Assembly: GCA_014377385.1 (NCBI GenBank)
Contig: JACMPR010000040.1
Location: 1-33,437 of the forward strand
DNA from: Ferruginibacter sp.
GTDB taxonomy: Bacteria > Bacteroidota > Bacteroidia > Chitinophagales > Chitinophagaceae
Reading direction: 5' to 3'
DNA: 33,437 nucleotides
A program made the translations under genes and the position numbers. This document shows, piece after piece, positions 17,435 to 24,386 of this stretch; the stretch's first letter is position 1; every line of letters begins with the position of its first letter. The notes under the pieces are model-generated. The model saw nothing but the letters and a program-made list of their open reading frames with translations. It did no database searches and had not been told where the DNA came from.

Positions 17435-17905
17435 GTGGACAAAATTATCATATATACTGATGGCTCATCCCGCGGCAACCCGGGACCGGGAGGTTATGGC
17501 ACCATGCTCATCTATGGACATCACAGGAAGGAAACATCACAAGGTTTCAGGCACACTACCAATAACAGGATGGAACTGATGGCAGTCATTGCCGGCCTGG
17601 AACTGATCCGGAAACCGGAGCTACCGGTTGTTATTTATTCCGATAGTCAGTATGTTGTAAAAGCGATTGAAGAGGGATGGTTGAAGAACTGGATTAAAAC
17701 AAACTTTAAAGGAGGTAAGAAAAACAAAGATCTCTGGACCTGCTATTACCATCTTTCTCAAAAATTTAAAATTAAAATGGTTTGGGTAAAAGGCCATGCT
17801 GATAATGCCTTCAACAACCGTTGTGATGAACTGGCTACGTCGGCCGCTGATAGCAAAAATCTCCTGGCTGATCAAGGGTACGAAGATATGCTGGCATCAA
17901 TTTAG
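17435..17905 (+). CDS. rnhA: Ribonuclease HI
   Basis: This enzyme cuts the RNA strand of RNA-DNA hybrids, including replication primers and R-loops. The 156-aa protein matches the usual length. All catalytic carboxylates are present: D9 (YTDGSS), E47 (NNRMELMA), D70 (YSDSQY) and D131 (NNRCDELA), with the mobile H121 in WVKGHADN. The basic-protrusion region (WLKNWIKTNFKGGKK) is also there. The start is GTG at 17435; the nearest upstream ATG frame closes at once, so GTG is the only sensible start. The gap to the carboxylase gene is 94 bp. Confidence 0.96.
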   Translation: MDKIIIYTDGSSRGNPGPGGYGTMLIYGHHRKETSQGFRHTTNNRMELMAVIAGLELIRKPELPVVIYSDSQYVVKAIEEGWLKNWIKTNFKGGKKNKDLWTCYYHLSQKFKIKMVWVKGHADNAFNNRCDELATSAADSKNLLADQGYEDMLASI

Positions 17906-17950
17906 CCATTAGTAATTTCCCTGAAAAAATGTAAATCGCACTCCGGTTTT

Positions 17951-17981
17951 GAATGTTTTGCCTGCTTCAAATAAAACATTC
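17951..17981. terminator. Perfect 9-bp inverted repeat between convergent genes
   Basis: GAATGTTTT (17951-17959) pairs perfectly with AAAACATTC (17973-17981) over a 13-nt loop, between the convergent rnhA and DUF6580-like genes. There is no T tract immediately after it on either strand, so a terminator role is only suggested by position. Confidence 0.35.
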
Positions 17982-18039
17982 CCGGTGCTTTAAATAAAAA
18001 AAGCCGCCCCTTAAAGAGCAGTTCAACCTTTATTTTAAC

Positions 18040-18675
18040 CTATACTGTTACCCGCTTGTTAGCGGTAGCATAAGTGGTGATTATGTAATAAGTGCCGAAT
18101 AAAATAAGGCTAAATGCAAGATCAATATGTGCTTTGAAAAAAGGGAGGGCCTGAATAAAACAATTTTTTAGTCCATCAAGGCTATTACTGTAAGTATGAT
18201 ATATTTTATTATCGATCAGGAAAAAGCTTAGGTTTGAAAGAACAAAAAAGATTGAGGAAGAAACCAGGGAAAAGCCAATCACGTTCACGGCATTCACTTT
18301 CTTTAAATTAAAACCGAAAACCGTTATAACCGCGAGGATGGCGTAACCCACCAATTGCCCCCAACCCCAAAAACCTTTCGCAATTCCTGAAGCTTCAAAC
18401 ATTACATCTGAAACGAACATGGCAAAGATGGGTAATACAAATGCAAATCTTTTGTCCTTAATGATGGCGCCACCAAGCAAGGCCATTCCTATGATCGGGC
18501 TATAATTGTTTGGATACAAGATCACTCTTGAAATAGCCGCAGCAAAAATCAATATAGCTGCTAATAAAAAGTTAACCCGGGTTTGTTTCATCTGCTGATA
18601 ATTTACGCAAAAATAGGCAATTAAAAAATGATTTAATCTACTAATAACCGGGTTTTTTCCACTGTAGAAATTCAT
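18040..18675 (-). CDS. Small integral membrane protein, DUF6580-like
   Basis: A hydrophobic protein with about six transmembrane segments. Motifs such as NYSPIIGMALLGGAIIKDKR and FAMFVSDVMFE resemble the DUF6580 membrane family, which has some likeness to substrate-binding subunits of ECF transporters. The function is unknown. The ORF-track start includes 28 extra residues; the natural start is Met29 (ATG at 18591, MKQTRVNFLLAAILI), giving 183 aa. A perfect reverse-strand -7 box (TATTTTTG, 18608-18615) ends 16 nt before that ATG and lies inside the longer ORF, which supports the shorter start. Confidence 0.75.
   Translation of the reverse strand: MNFYSGKNPVISRLNHFLIAYFCVNYQQMKQTRVNFLLAAILIFAAAISRVILYPNNYSPIIGMALLGGAIIKDKRFAFVLPIFAMFVSDVMFEASGIAKGFWGWGQLVGYAILAVITVFGFNLKKVNAVNVIGFSLVSSSIFFVLSNLSFFLIDNKIYHTYSNSLDGLKNCFIQALPFFKAHIDLAFSLILFGTYYIITTYATANKRVTV
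18608..18615 (-). promoter_or_regulatory. -7 box of the DUF6580-like gene
   Basis: The reverse strand reads TATTTTTG, an exact TAnnTTTG match, ending 16 nt upstream of ATG 18591. Its position argues that translation starts at 18591, not 18675. Confidence 0.45.
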
Positions 18676-18685
18676 GTTAGCCAGT

Positions 18686-18693
18686 TAATTTTG
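18686..18693 (+). promoter_or_regulatory. -7 box candidate of yraN
   Basis: TAATTTTG matches TAnnTTTG exactly and ends 38 nt before the yraN ATG. No clear TTG upstream element was found. Confidence 0.4.
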
Positions 18694-18731
18694 GACAGAT
18701 CATTCGTAATTTCCAAAACATCATTCTTTAA

Positions 18732-19088
18732 ATGGCAGCACACAATGATAAGGGTAAAGCAGGAGAGCAATTGGCAGTTGAATATTTCTCCAATCGCGGG
18801 TTCAAAATTCTTCATCAAAACTGGCGTCACGGCCACTGGGAGGTCGACATCATCGCATGCAACAAGGAGATGCTACATTTTATAGAAGTAAAATGCCGCT
18901 CTTCAAACCGGTATGGTTTCCCTGAAGAAAGTGTTACGCCAAAAAAGATCAAACACCTTATCGACGCATCAGTGGAATATTTTTACCAGTATCCTCAGTG
19001 GCAGCGCATACAATTTGACGTTTTATCTATTTGTTTCACTACGCCGGGAGAAGTAACTTATTTTTTGATCGAAGATGTGTATCTGTAG
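18732..19088 (+). CDS. yraN: YraN family (UPF0102) endonuclease-like protein
   Basis: A 118-aa protein of normal length for the family. It has the conserved opening GKAGEQLAVEYFSNRGFKIL, then HWEVDIIACNKEMLHFIEVKCR. The D39...E52-x-K54 arrangement matches the PD-(D/E)XK nuclease fold of UPF0102 proteins, which are related to Holliday-junction-resolvase-like nucleases. Its substrate and cellular role are not established. It is divergent from the DUF6580-like gene and convergent with the YkgJ-like gene. Confidence 0.92.
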   Translation: MAAHNDKGKAGEQLAVEYFSNRGFKILHQNWRHGHWEVDIIACNKEMLHFIEVKCRSSNRYGFPEESVTPKKIKHLIDASVEYFYQYPQWQRIQFDVLSICFTTPGEVTYFLIEDVYL

Positions 19089-19229
19089 GGTAGGAGAAAC
19101 GTCAATGAGAATTGATGGATAAGTTTCAACTGATCAATTAATGCGGATTTGAGCATCATTTTATTTTGTCAATTAACCGATTGATTTTTTAATTTAAACG
19201 AGGGCGGCCATATTAAACAGCAAAATTTA

Positions 19230-19745
19230 CTAAACAGGAATAAGTTTTGTCATCTTCTCTACCATTTTAAAAGTAGCAGGGCAGTAGTCAATATTCTGTT
19301 TGTGCACGTGGGCGTATTCACTCCATTTTTTCTTTGACAAATGAGGGAAACCTGCGCAATCAACGGGCCGGATGGAATAGATAGAACATTTATTGTCTTC
19401 CAGGTTTAAAAACTGGCAGGGTTGTATTTTGTTAACAAGATCTTTGTTGCTGTCTTTCTTTAACCATTGCTTTCTAAACGCCTCGGGAGTTTGGTTAAAA
19501 TGTGCAGAAATGCGTTTAAGGTCCTGCGTTGTAAATGTAGGCGTCATTTTTTTGCAACAATTTGCACAACTCAGGCATTCAACTTCTTCCCATACCTGTT
19601 TTTCCAAAACCGGTAAAAGTGCATGGATTCCTTTCGGGGGATTTTTTTCTGTTTTATTTAAAAAACTACGAAAAGACTTTCTGTAGTGCAATAGCTTTCT
19701 TTTGAAAGTTCTGAAGTTTACCGGTGCGATGTTTCCTGTTAACAT
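19230..19745 (-). CDS. YkgJ-like cysteine-cluster (putative metal/Fe-S binding) protein
   Basis: A 171-aa soluble protein with a cysteine cluster typical of the YkgJ / zinc-iron chelating domain family: C57-x2-C60-x2-C63-C64 (ECLSCANCCKK), then C110, C120, C130 (RPVDCAGFP) and C155. It probably binds iron, zinc or an Fe-S cluster; its biochemical role is not known for most members. The N-terminal 45 residues are basic and may form an extra helix. The gene is divergent from xerD (76 bp apart). Confidence 0.85.
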   Translation of the reverse strand: MLTGNIAPVNFRTFKRKLLHYRKSFRSFLNKTEKNPPKGIHALLPVLEKQVWEEVECLSCANCCKKMTPTFTTQDLKRISAHFNQTPEAFRKQWLKKDSNKDLVNKIQPCQFLNLEDNKCSIYSIRPVDCAGFPHLSKKKWSEYAHVHKQNIDYCPATFKMVEKMTKLIPV

Positions 19746-19821
19746 TAAAAATAATTGTTCCGCGAAAATAATGTTTAATTAAATTGTACAGGCAATGTTC
19801 CAAAAACAATTAAAATAAATT

Positions 19822-20727
19822 ATGTGGGAAGTATACAAGAAGGGTTACAAAGCATGGTTGCAATTGGAGAAGTCGCTTGCCGACAATTCGGTTCAATCTT
19901 ACCTGCATGATATTGACAAATTTACTGCCTGGCTGCTGCTGTCCGATAATCAGAAAAAACCTGCCGATATCACGTTGAAGGATTTGGAGAAATTTATAGA
20001 ATGGATAAATGGTCTCGGGCTTACGGCATCTTCCCAGGCAAGGATTATATCGGGGTTGCGTAGTTTTTATAAATATTGTTTGCTTGAACAGATTAGCACG
20101 CTTGATCCCACGGTTTTAATGGAATCGCCAAAATTAAAAAGGCTGTTGCCCGATGTATTGTCATTTGAAGAAATTGAAATGATCATCTCAGCAATTGACC
20201 TCAGCAAGGCGGAAGGTGGCCGCAACAAGGCTATACTGGAAACGATGTATAGTTGCGGACTCAGGGTGAGCGAGCTGGTAAATTTAAAAATAAGCTGTCT
20301 CTACCTCGAGGTAGGTTTTATTAAAGTAATTGGAAAAGGTGACAAGGAACGGCTGGTACCGATTGGAAAAGATGCTATCAAATTCATCAATATATACAGG
20401 CGCAATATCCGAAATCATGTACCAATAGCCCCGGGTGAAGATGATATCCTTTTCCTGAACCGAAGGGGAAGCAGGCTCAGCAGGGTAATGATATTCCTGA
20501 TCCTGAAAGAACTTGTAAAAAAAGCAGGCATCAAAAAAAATATTTCACCACATACATTTCGTCATTCATTTGCAACGCATTTAGTGGAAGGTGGCGCTGA
20601 TCTCCGTGCTGTTCAGGAAATGCTCGGTCATGAAAGTATTACCACCACAGAAATATACACGCACCTGGACAGGGAGTTTTTAAAAAGTACATTGCAGCGG
20701 TTTCATCCGGCATTTAAGGGGGAGTAG
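19822..20727 (+). CDS. xerD: Site-specific tyrosine recombinase XerD
   Basis: This enzyme resolves chromosome dimers at dif together with a XerC-type partner. The 301-aa protein has the N-terminal core-binding SAM-like domain (about 5-90) and the catalytic domain (about 110-300). The catalytic set is complete: R148 (CGLRVSEL), K172 (IGKGDKER), H244 and R247 (HTFRHSFATH), H270 (LGHESI) and Y279 (TEIYTH). The residue numbers coincide with those I recall for E. coli XerD. The chromosomal housekeeping context and full length argue against a mobile-element integrase. Confidence 0.92.
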   Translation: MWEVYKKGYKAWLQLEKSLADNSVQSYLHDIDKFTAWLLLSDNQKKPADITLKDLEKFIEWINGLGLTASSQARIISGLRSFYKYCLLEQISTLDPTVLMESPKLKRLLPDVLSFEEIEMIISAIDLSKAEGGRNKAILETMYSCGLRVSELVNLKISCLYLEVGFIKVIGKGDKERLVPIGKDAIKFINIYRRNIRNHVPIAPGEDDILFLNRRGSRLSRVMIFLILKELVKKAGIKKNISPHTFRHSFATHLVEGGADLRAVQEMLGHESITTTEIYTHLDREFLKSTLQRFHPAFKGE

Positions 20728-20748
20728 CTGTTGGCTGTTGTAAAGTTG

Positions 20749-20769
20749 ATTTCGCATGTTAATCGAAAT
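20749..20769. terminator. Weak hairpin between convergent xerD and GT2 genes
   Basis: ATTTCG (20749-20754) pairs with CGAAAT (20764-20769) over a 9-nt loop. It is short and lacks a T tract, so it is only a possible bidirectional terminator. Confidence 0.2.
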
Positions 20770-20824
20770 TTGAAGGATCCTGAGATGGATGCCCGCTATC
20801 GATAACGTCCCAGGGTTGGTATTT

Positions 20825-21616
20825 CTACACCAAAACATCATTTGACGGAAATACAGGAACCTCATCGGCGGATACTTTATTGGAAACGCGGCGGCGGTAA
20901 TTTTTGAAGAGGCTTTGCCAGCGCAACTTTAGTACTCCAAGCACGCCTTCTTTTACAATACCCTTGTTCATTTTACTTGCGCCAAGTTTTCTGTCCTTAA
21001 AAGTAATAAAGACTTCTTTGATCCTAAACCCAAGTTTCCAGGCCGCAAATTTCATTTCTATCTGGAACGCATAGCCGACAAAACTTATTTTATCTAAATT
21101 GATAGCTTCCAGCACTTCTCTTTTATAACATACAAAACCGGCCGTAGGGTCATTCACCGGCATCCAGGTGATGATCCGCGTATAAAGAGAAGCACCCTTA
21201 GATAGAAATATCCTGTTGGCAGGCCAGTTTTCGACTGCGCCCCCTTTAACATAGCGGGAGCCTATAGACAATCCCGCACCTCCATTTTTGCAGGCTTCGT
21301 ACAACCTGTCAAGATCTTCAGGGTTGTGAGAAAAATCTGCATCCATTTCAAAAATATATTGGTACCCTTTATTTAATGCCCATTTGAAACCATGTATATA
21401 AGCCGTGCCAAGTCCGAGTTTACCACGTCTTTCTTCTAAAAATAATTGTCCGGGATACGTGGGAAACAATGATTTTACAATGGTAGCCGTGCCATCAGGT
21501 GATCCGTCATCAATGATAAGTATATGGTAATGCTGCTGTAAATTAATTACAGCCTTGATGATGGCCTCAATATTTTCCTTCTCGTTGAACGTGGGTATGA
21601 TGACTAATTTTTCCAA
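20825..21616 (-). CDS. GT2 polyprenol-phosphate mannosyltransferase-like glycosyltransferase
   Basis: A soluble 263-aa family 2 glycosyltransferase that would transfer a sugar from a nucleotide sugar to a polyprenyl phosphate at the membrane. It shows VIIPTFNEKENI at the N-terminus, the nucleotide-binding IIDDGSPDGT (D36-D37) and the metal-binding EMDADFSHNP. The downstream blocks SIGSRYVKGGAVENWP and DPTAGFVCYKREVL are typical of DPM1-like polyprenol monophosphomannose synthases. There is no C-terminal membrane segment, as in the soluble DPM1 type. The start codon is TTG at 21616; the only upstream in-frame codons before a stop are TTA, CTG and CTA. A TAAATTTG promoter box lies about 23 nt upstream. 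Confidence 0.9.
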   Translation of the reverse strand: MEKLVIIPTFNEKENIEAIIKAVINLQQHYHILIIDDGSPDGTATIVKSLFPTYPGQLFLEERRGKLGLGTAYIHGFKWALNKGYQYIFEMDADFSHNPEDLDRLYEACKNGGAGLSIGSRYVKGGAVENWPANRIFLSKGASLYTRIITWMPVNDPTAGFVCYKREVLEAINLDKISFVGYAFQIEMKFAAWKLGFRIKEVFITFKDRKLGASKMNKGIVKEGVLGVLKLRWQSLFKNYRRRVSNKVSADEVPVFPSNDVLV

Positions 21617-21638
21617 TAGCAGTAATTAGGGCAAAAAA

Positions 21639-21646
21639 CAAATTTA
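21639..21646 (-). promoter_or_regulatory. -7 box of the GT2 gene
   Basis: The reverse strand reads TAAATTTG, an exact TAnnTTTG match, ending 23 nt from the TTG start. This short leader supports the unusual TTG start. Confidence 0.45.
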
Positions 21647-21693
21647 ATATATAAAATTTTGTGTACGCTCACTATAAGGTGCTGCTGAATGAT

Positions 21694-22464
21694 TTAGTTT
21701 ATTTTTAACAGGGTACGGTTTAGTATTTCTGTAAGCTTTTGCTTTGTATGTAAGGGAAAATCGCCTTTCATCATCCAGTCGTAATATTGAGGCTCCGACT
21801 TTAAAACTTCACTGACTGCCCTGCCTTTAAATTTTCCGAAGTTAAAAACCTCCACGCCTTTGTCGTCAAAACAGAATCTTCTGGCGTAGTCAACTATTTT
21901 TTCTTCACCAATACTGCCAAGTATCGAATCTACAGAGTTTCCCAGGTTTTTATACCGGTCTACCTGCGACAGGAAAACATCTATTGTAGCATCCACATCC
22001 GCTTCTGCACTATGAGCATTTACCAGTTCCTTTTGGCAATAAAATTTGTAAGCAGCAGTTAGTGTGCGTGGTTCCATGGTGTAAAATATATGCTGCACAT
22101 CTATCATCCGCCGGTTGCTAAGATCTACGTCCATGCCTGCACGCAGAAATTCTTCCATCAGCATAGGTATATCAAAGCGGTTGCTGTTGTAACCACCGAG
22201 GTCGCAATTTTCGAGGTACTGCTTTATCTCATTGCCAGCCTGTTTAAAAGTGGGAGCATCCTTCACCATTTCATTCGTAATGCCATGAATATCAGTAGTT
22301 ACTTTTGGTATTGGAATTTGGGGATTGATAAGTTTTCTCTTGACCTGCCTGCTGTTATCCGGCAATACCTTTATTATTGCGATTTCCACGATCCTGTCAG
22401 TTGACAGACTAACGCCGGTAGTTTCCAGATCTATAAAGGCGATTGGGCGGTTCAACTGTAACAT
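21694..22464 (-). CDS. DEDDh 3'-5' exonuclease (DnaQ/epsilon-like)
   Basis: A 256-aa protein whose N-terminal domain (about 5-170) is a DEDDh exonuclease: D12 and E14 in FIDLETTG, D98 in YNSNRFDIPML, and H151 and D156 in AHSAEADVDAT. The C-terminal part (about 200-245) has FNFGKFKGRAVSEVLK and YYDWMMKGDF, which resembles the small DUF3820-type module often joined to such exonucleases. It is probably a proofreading or repair/RNA-trimming exonuclease; whether it is the replicative epsilon subunit cannot be decided here. It is followed by the GT2 gene on the same strand after 77 bp that contain that gene's own promoter box. Confidence 0.9.
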   Translation of the reverse strand: MLQLNRPIAFIDLETTGVSLSTDRIVEIAIIKVLPDNSRQVKRKLINPQIPIPKVTTDIHGITNEMVKDAPTFKQAGNEIKQYLENCDLGGYNSNRFDIPMLMEEFLRAGMDVDLSNRRMIDVQHIFYTMEPRTLTAAYKFYCQKELVNAHSAEADVDATIDVFLSQVDRYKNLGNSVDSILGSIGEEKIVDYARRFCFDDKGVEVFNFGKFKGRAVSEVLKSEPQYYDWMMKGDFPLHTKQKLTEILNRTLLKIN

Positions 22465-22510
22465 AGGCTGTAATTAATTGGTTAAAGAAGTATTAAAGAG
22501 GTTAGCGAGT

Positions 22511-22518
22511 CAAATGTA
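22511..22518 (-). promoter_or_regulatory. -7 box of the exonuclease gene
   Basis: The reverse strand reads TACATTTG, an exact TAnnTTTG match, about 46 nt upstream of the ATG. A second match (TACTTTTG, 22546-22553) lies further up and is an alternative. Confidence 0.4.
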
Positions 22519-22590
22519 AGCAGAAAAATCAGAGTAATTTTATAGCAAAAGTAATTTTCGCCACAATTCTTCGTTTACCGCTCATATATT

Positions 22591-22598
22591 TATCTTTG
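22591..22598 (+). promoter_or_regulatory. -7 box of the small lipoprotein-ytxJ operon
   Basis: TATCTTTG is an exact TAnnTTTG match ending 21 nt before the lipoprotein ATG. The same octamer occurs at 488-495. Confidence 0.5.
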
Positions 22599-22619
22599 CG
22601 TATAATCAAAATAAAAAAA

Positions 22620-22751
22620 ATGAAAAAAGTATTTTTTTTCGCAATACTTGTTACCTCGGTAACATTTTTAATTAGCTGTGGGTCAAACAGGAAATTGGGC
22701 TGTCCTTCTTCAGCAAAAAATACTATTCAAATTAAAAATATTGCTTCCTGA
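22620..22751 (+). CDS. 43-aa putative lipoprotein upstream of ytxJ
   Basis: Not in the ORF track. ATG at 22620 to TGA at 22749-22751 gives 43 residues. It has a basic start (MKK), a hydrophobic core and a lipobox LISC at residues 17-20, with Cys20 followed by GSNRKLGCPSS. Export and lipid attachment by signal peptidase II are therefore expected. Only 24 residues would remain after cleavage, with a second cysteine (C28). It is preceded by a TATCTTTG promoter box, and its stop codon overlaps the ytxJ ATG by one base (TGATG), so translation is probably coupled. Function unknown; a mature peptide this short may be structural. Confidence 0.7.
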   Translation: MKKVFFFAILVTSVTFLISCGSNRKLGCPSSAKNTIQIKNIAS

Positions 22752-23083
22752 TGGATTGGAAATTGCTAACGACCGAAGATCAGTTACAGGAGATTAGAGA
22801 ACGCTCTGCTCAAACGTCACAGGTAATTTTTAAGCACAGCACGCGCTGCTCTATCAGCAGCATGGCAAAAAGTCGCCTGGAAAGAGCAATAGCCCCGGAA
22901 GATATTGATTTTTATTACCTGGATCTTATCAGGTACCGTAATATCTCAAAAAAAATTGAAACGGATTTTATGGTTAACCATGAGTCGCCACAGGTATTGC
23001 TGATCCGAAATGGAGCATGTGTGTATGACGAAAGCCATAGCGGAATATCAATGGATGAAATTGAGGAACAATCAAAGAAATAA
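22751..23083 (+). CDS. ytxJ: Bacilliredoxin-like protein YtxJ (bacillithiol system)
   Basis: A 110-aa thioredoxin-fold protein. The single redox cysteine C33 lies in KHSTRCSISSMAKSRLE, the TRCSIS form of the YtxJ active site. The rest of the fold follows (DFYYLDLIRYRNISKKI, the cis-Pro region in HESPQVLLIRNG). YtxJ is linked to bacillithiol and thought to remove bacillithiol from oxidised proteins. Its presence implies that the host makes bacillithiol, as many Bacteroidota do. The start codon overlaps the stop of the 43-aa lipoprotein, and a strong terminator follows, so the pair forms a two-gene operon. Confidence 0.9.
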   Translation: MDWKLLTTEDQLQEIRERSAQTSQVIFKHSTRCSISSMAKSRLERAIAPEDIDFYYLDLIRYRNISKKIETDFMVNHESPQVLLIRNGACVYDESHSGISMDEIEEQSKK

Positions 23084-23108
23084 TTAATTTAATCATACTA
23101 AATAATTT

Positions 23109-23134
23109 GCCTTCCACCTGGAAGGCTTTTTTTT
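23109..23134 (+). terminator. Rho-independent terminator of the ytxJ operon
   Basis: GCCTTCC (23109-23115) and GGAAGGC (23120-23126) form a perfect 7-bp stem with an ACCT loop, followed by eight T residues. It may also serve the convergent galactose operon, but no T tract is present in that direction. Confidence 0.9.
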
Positions 23135-23202
23135 AGCCTTGTGAGGAACAGAAATTTTTACATGCATTAATAAAAAGCCAGGTGTGTGTAAACTCAAGAG
23201 GG

Positions 23203-24237
23203 TTAATCTTTCTTGCCCCCAGGCTTTGCTGAAAATTTATAGATGGTGGTTTGCTTGTATTTTTCTCCCGGACGTAAGACGGTGTTTGGAAAGGAAGCTT
23301 CATTTGGACTGTTAGGATAATGTTGGGCTTCAAGGCATAAGCCAGCCTGCTTGCCAGGGCCTGTTACAGCATTACCTGAATAAAATTGCACCGCAGGTTC
23401 CGTAGTAAACATTTCCATAAACCGTCCTGTGTTGGGATCGTAAACTGTTGCTGCTTTTGTAATGTCGCTGGTTGCGGTAGATTTGTTGATGATCAAATTG
23501 TGGTCATATCCACCAACAGCGGTAAGGTCCCGTCCTACTTTTTTTGCTGAAATAAAGTCAATGGGAGTGTGCTTCACAGGTTCAATTTCGCCGGTAGGAA
23601 TCAAACTTTCATTTACTGGAGTGTAGCTATCTGCAAAAATTTCCAATTCATGATTAAGTATGGATTCATCATGATTACCTGATAAATTAAAATAACTGTG
23701 GTTGGTTAAATTTACAGGCGTAGCCTGGTCTGCTGTTGCCGCATAATCAATAATCAATTCATTTTCCTGAGTTAGTGTATATGTTACCGTTATATCTACA
23801 TTTCCCGGAAATCCTTCTTCCATATGTTTGCTGAGGTAAGTAAATTGTAAGCTGCCCTCCGCATCCCGTTTTTCAATATGCCAATAGGCTTTATCAAAAC
23901 CCTTGTTGCCGCCATGGAGGCAGTTGTTATGATTGTTTTTTGCGAGCAGGTATTCTTTGCCATTCAATGAAAAGGATGCATTAGCAATACGATTGCAATA
24001 CCGTCCCACGGTGCAACCGATATATTGAGCACTGTATTTTATATAATCGTCCAGTTTGTCGAAGCTATTCACCACATTTGCGAATACAGCATTATGGTCA
24101 GCCGTCATAATTTTAGTGATCGTTGCCCCGTAGTTGATAATGGAGACAAGCATGCCGTTCTTGTTCTGCAAGCTATATTCGGTAACCGGATTGCCTTCAT
24201 AGCTACCAAATGGTTTCTCCGAAATGGTTGTTTTCAT
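23203..24237 (-). CDS. galM: Aldose 1-epimerase (galactose mutarotase)
   Basis: This enzyme interconverts beta- and alpha-galactose so galactokinase can use it. The 344-aa protein has the family motifs NYGATITKI, GRYCNRIANASF and NCLHGGNKGFDK (H108). The catalytic pair is H180 in VNLTNHSYFNLSG and E303 in GLCLEAQHYPNSPN; D245 in GGYDHNL is the sugar-binding aspartate. There is no signal peptide, so it is cytoplasmic. It is the last gene of the six-gene galactan/galactose cluster and lies 149 bp after the symporter gene. I saw no -7 box in that gap, so read-through from upstream is likely. Confidence 0.95.
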   Translation of the reverse strand: MKTTISEKPFGSYEGNPVTEYSLQNKNGMLVSIINYGATITKIMTADHNAVFANVVNSFDKLDDYIKYSAQYIGCTVGRYCNRIANASFSLNGKEYLLAKNNHNNCLHGGNKGFDKAYWHIEKRDAEGSLQFTYLSKHMEEGFPGNVDITVTYTLTQENELIIDYAATADQATPVNLTNHSYFNLSGNHDESILNHELEIFADSYTPVNESLIPTGEIEPVKHTPIDFISAKKVGRDLTAVGGYDHNLIINKSTATSDITKAATVYDPNTGRFMEMFTTEPAVQFYSGNAVTGPGKQAGLCLEAQHYPNSPNEASFPNTVLRPGEKYKQTTIYKFSAKPGGKKD

Positions 24238-24386
24238 GTGTTTACGCTTTAGTTTTTTACCAGTTTTAATGGATTGAAATGAACCAAGACAAAAACAAAT
24301 AAAAGTGTTTAAAGTTTAAGGCATCTTTCCCGGGCACTATTTTCGCCTGTTACGAATTGAACTCCCATCGCCCGGCTTAAACATTT

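Noticed and set aside
19822-20727. Tyrosine recombinase considered as a mobile-element integrase
   Set aside because: Length and catalytic spacing match housekeeping XerD, and the neighbours are core genes with no att site or cargo.
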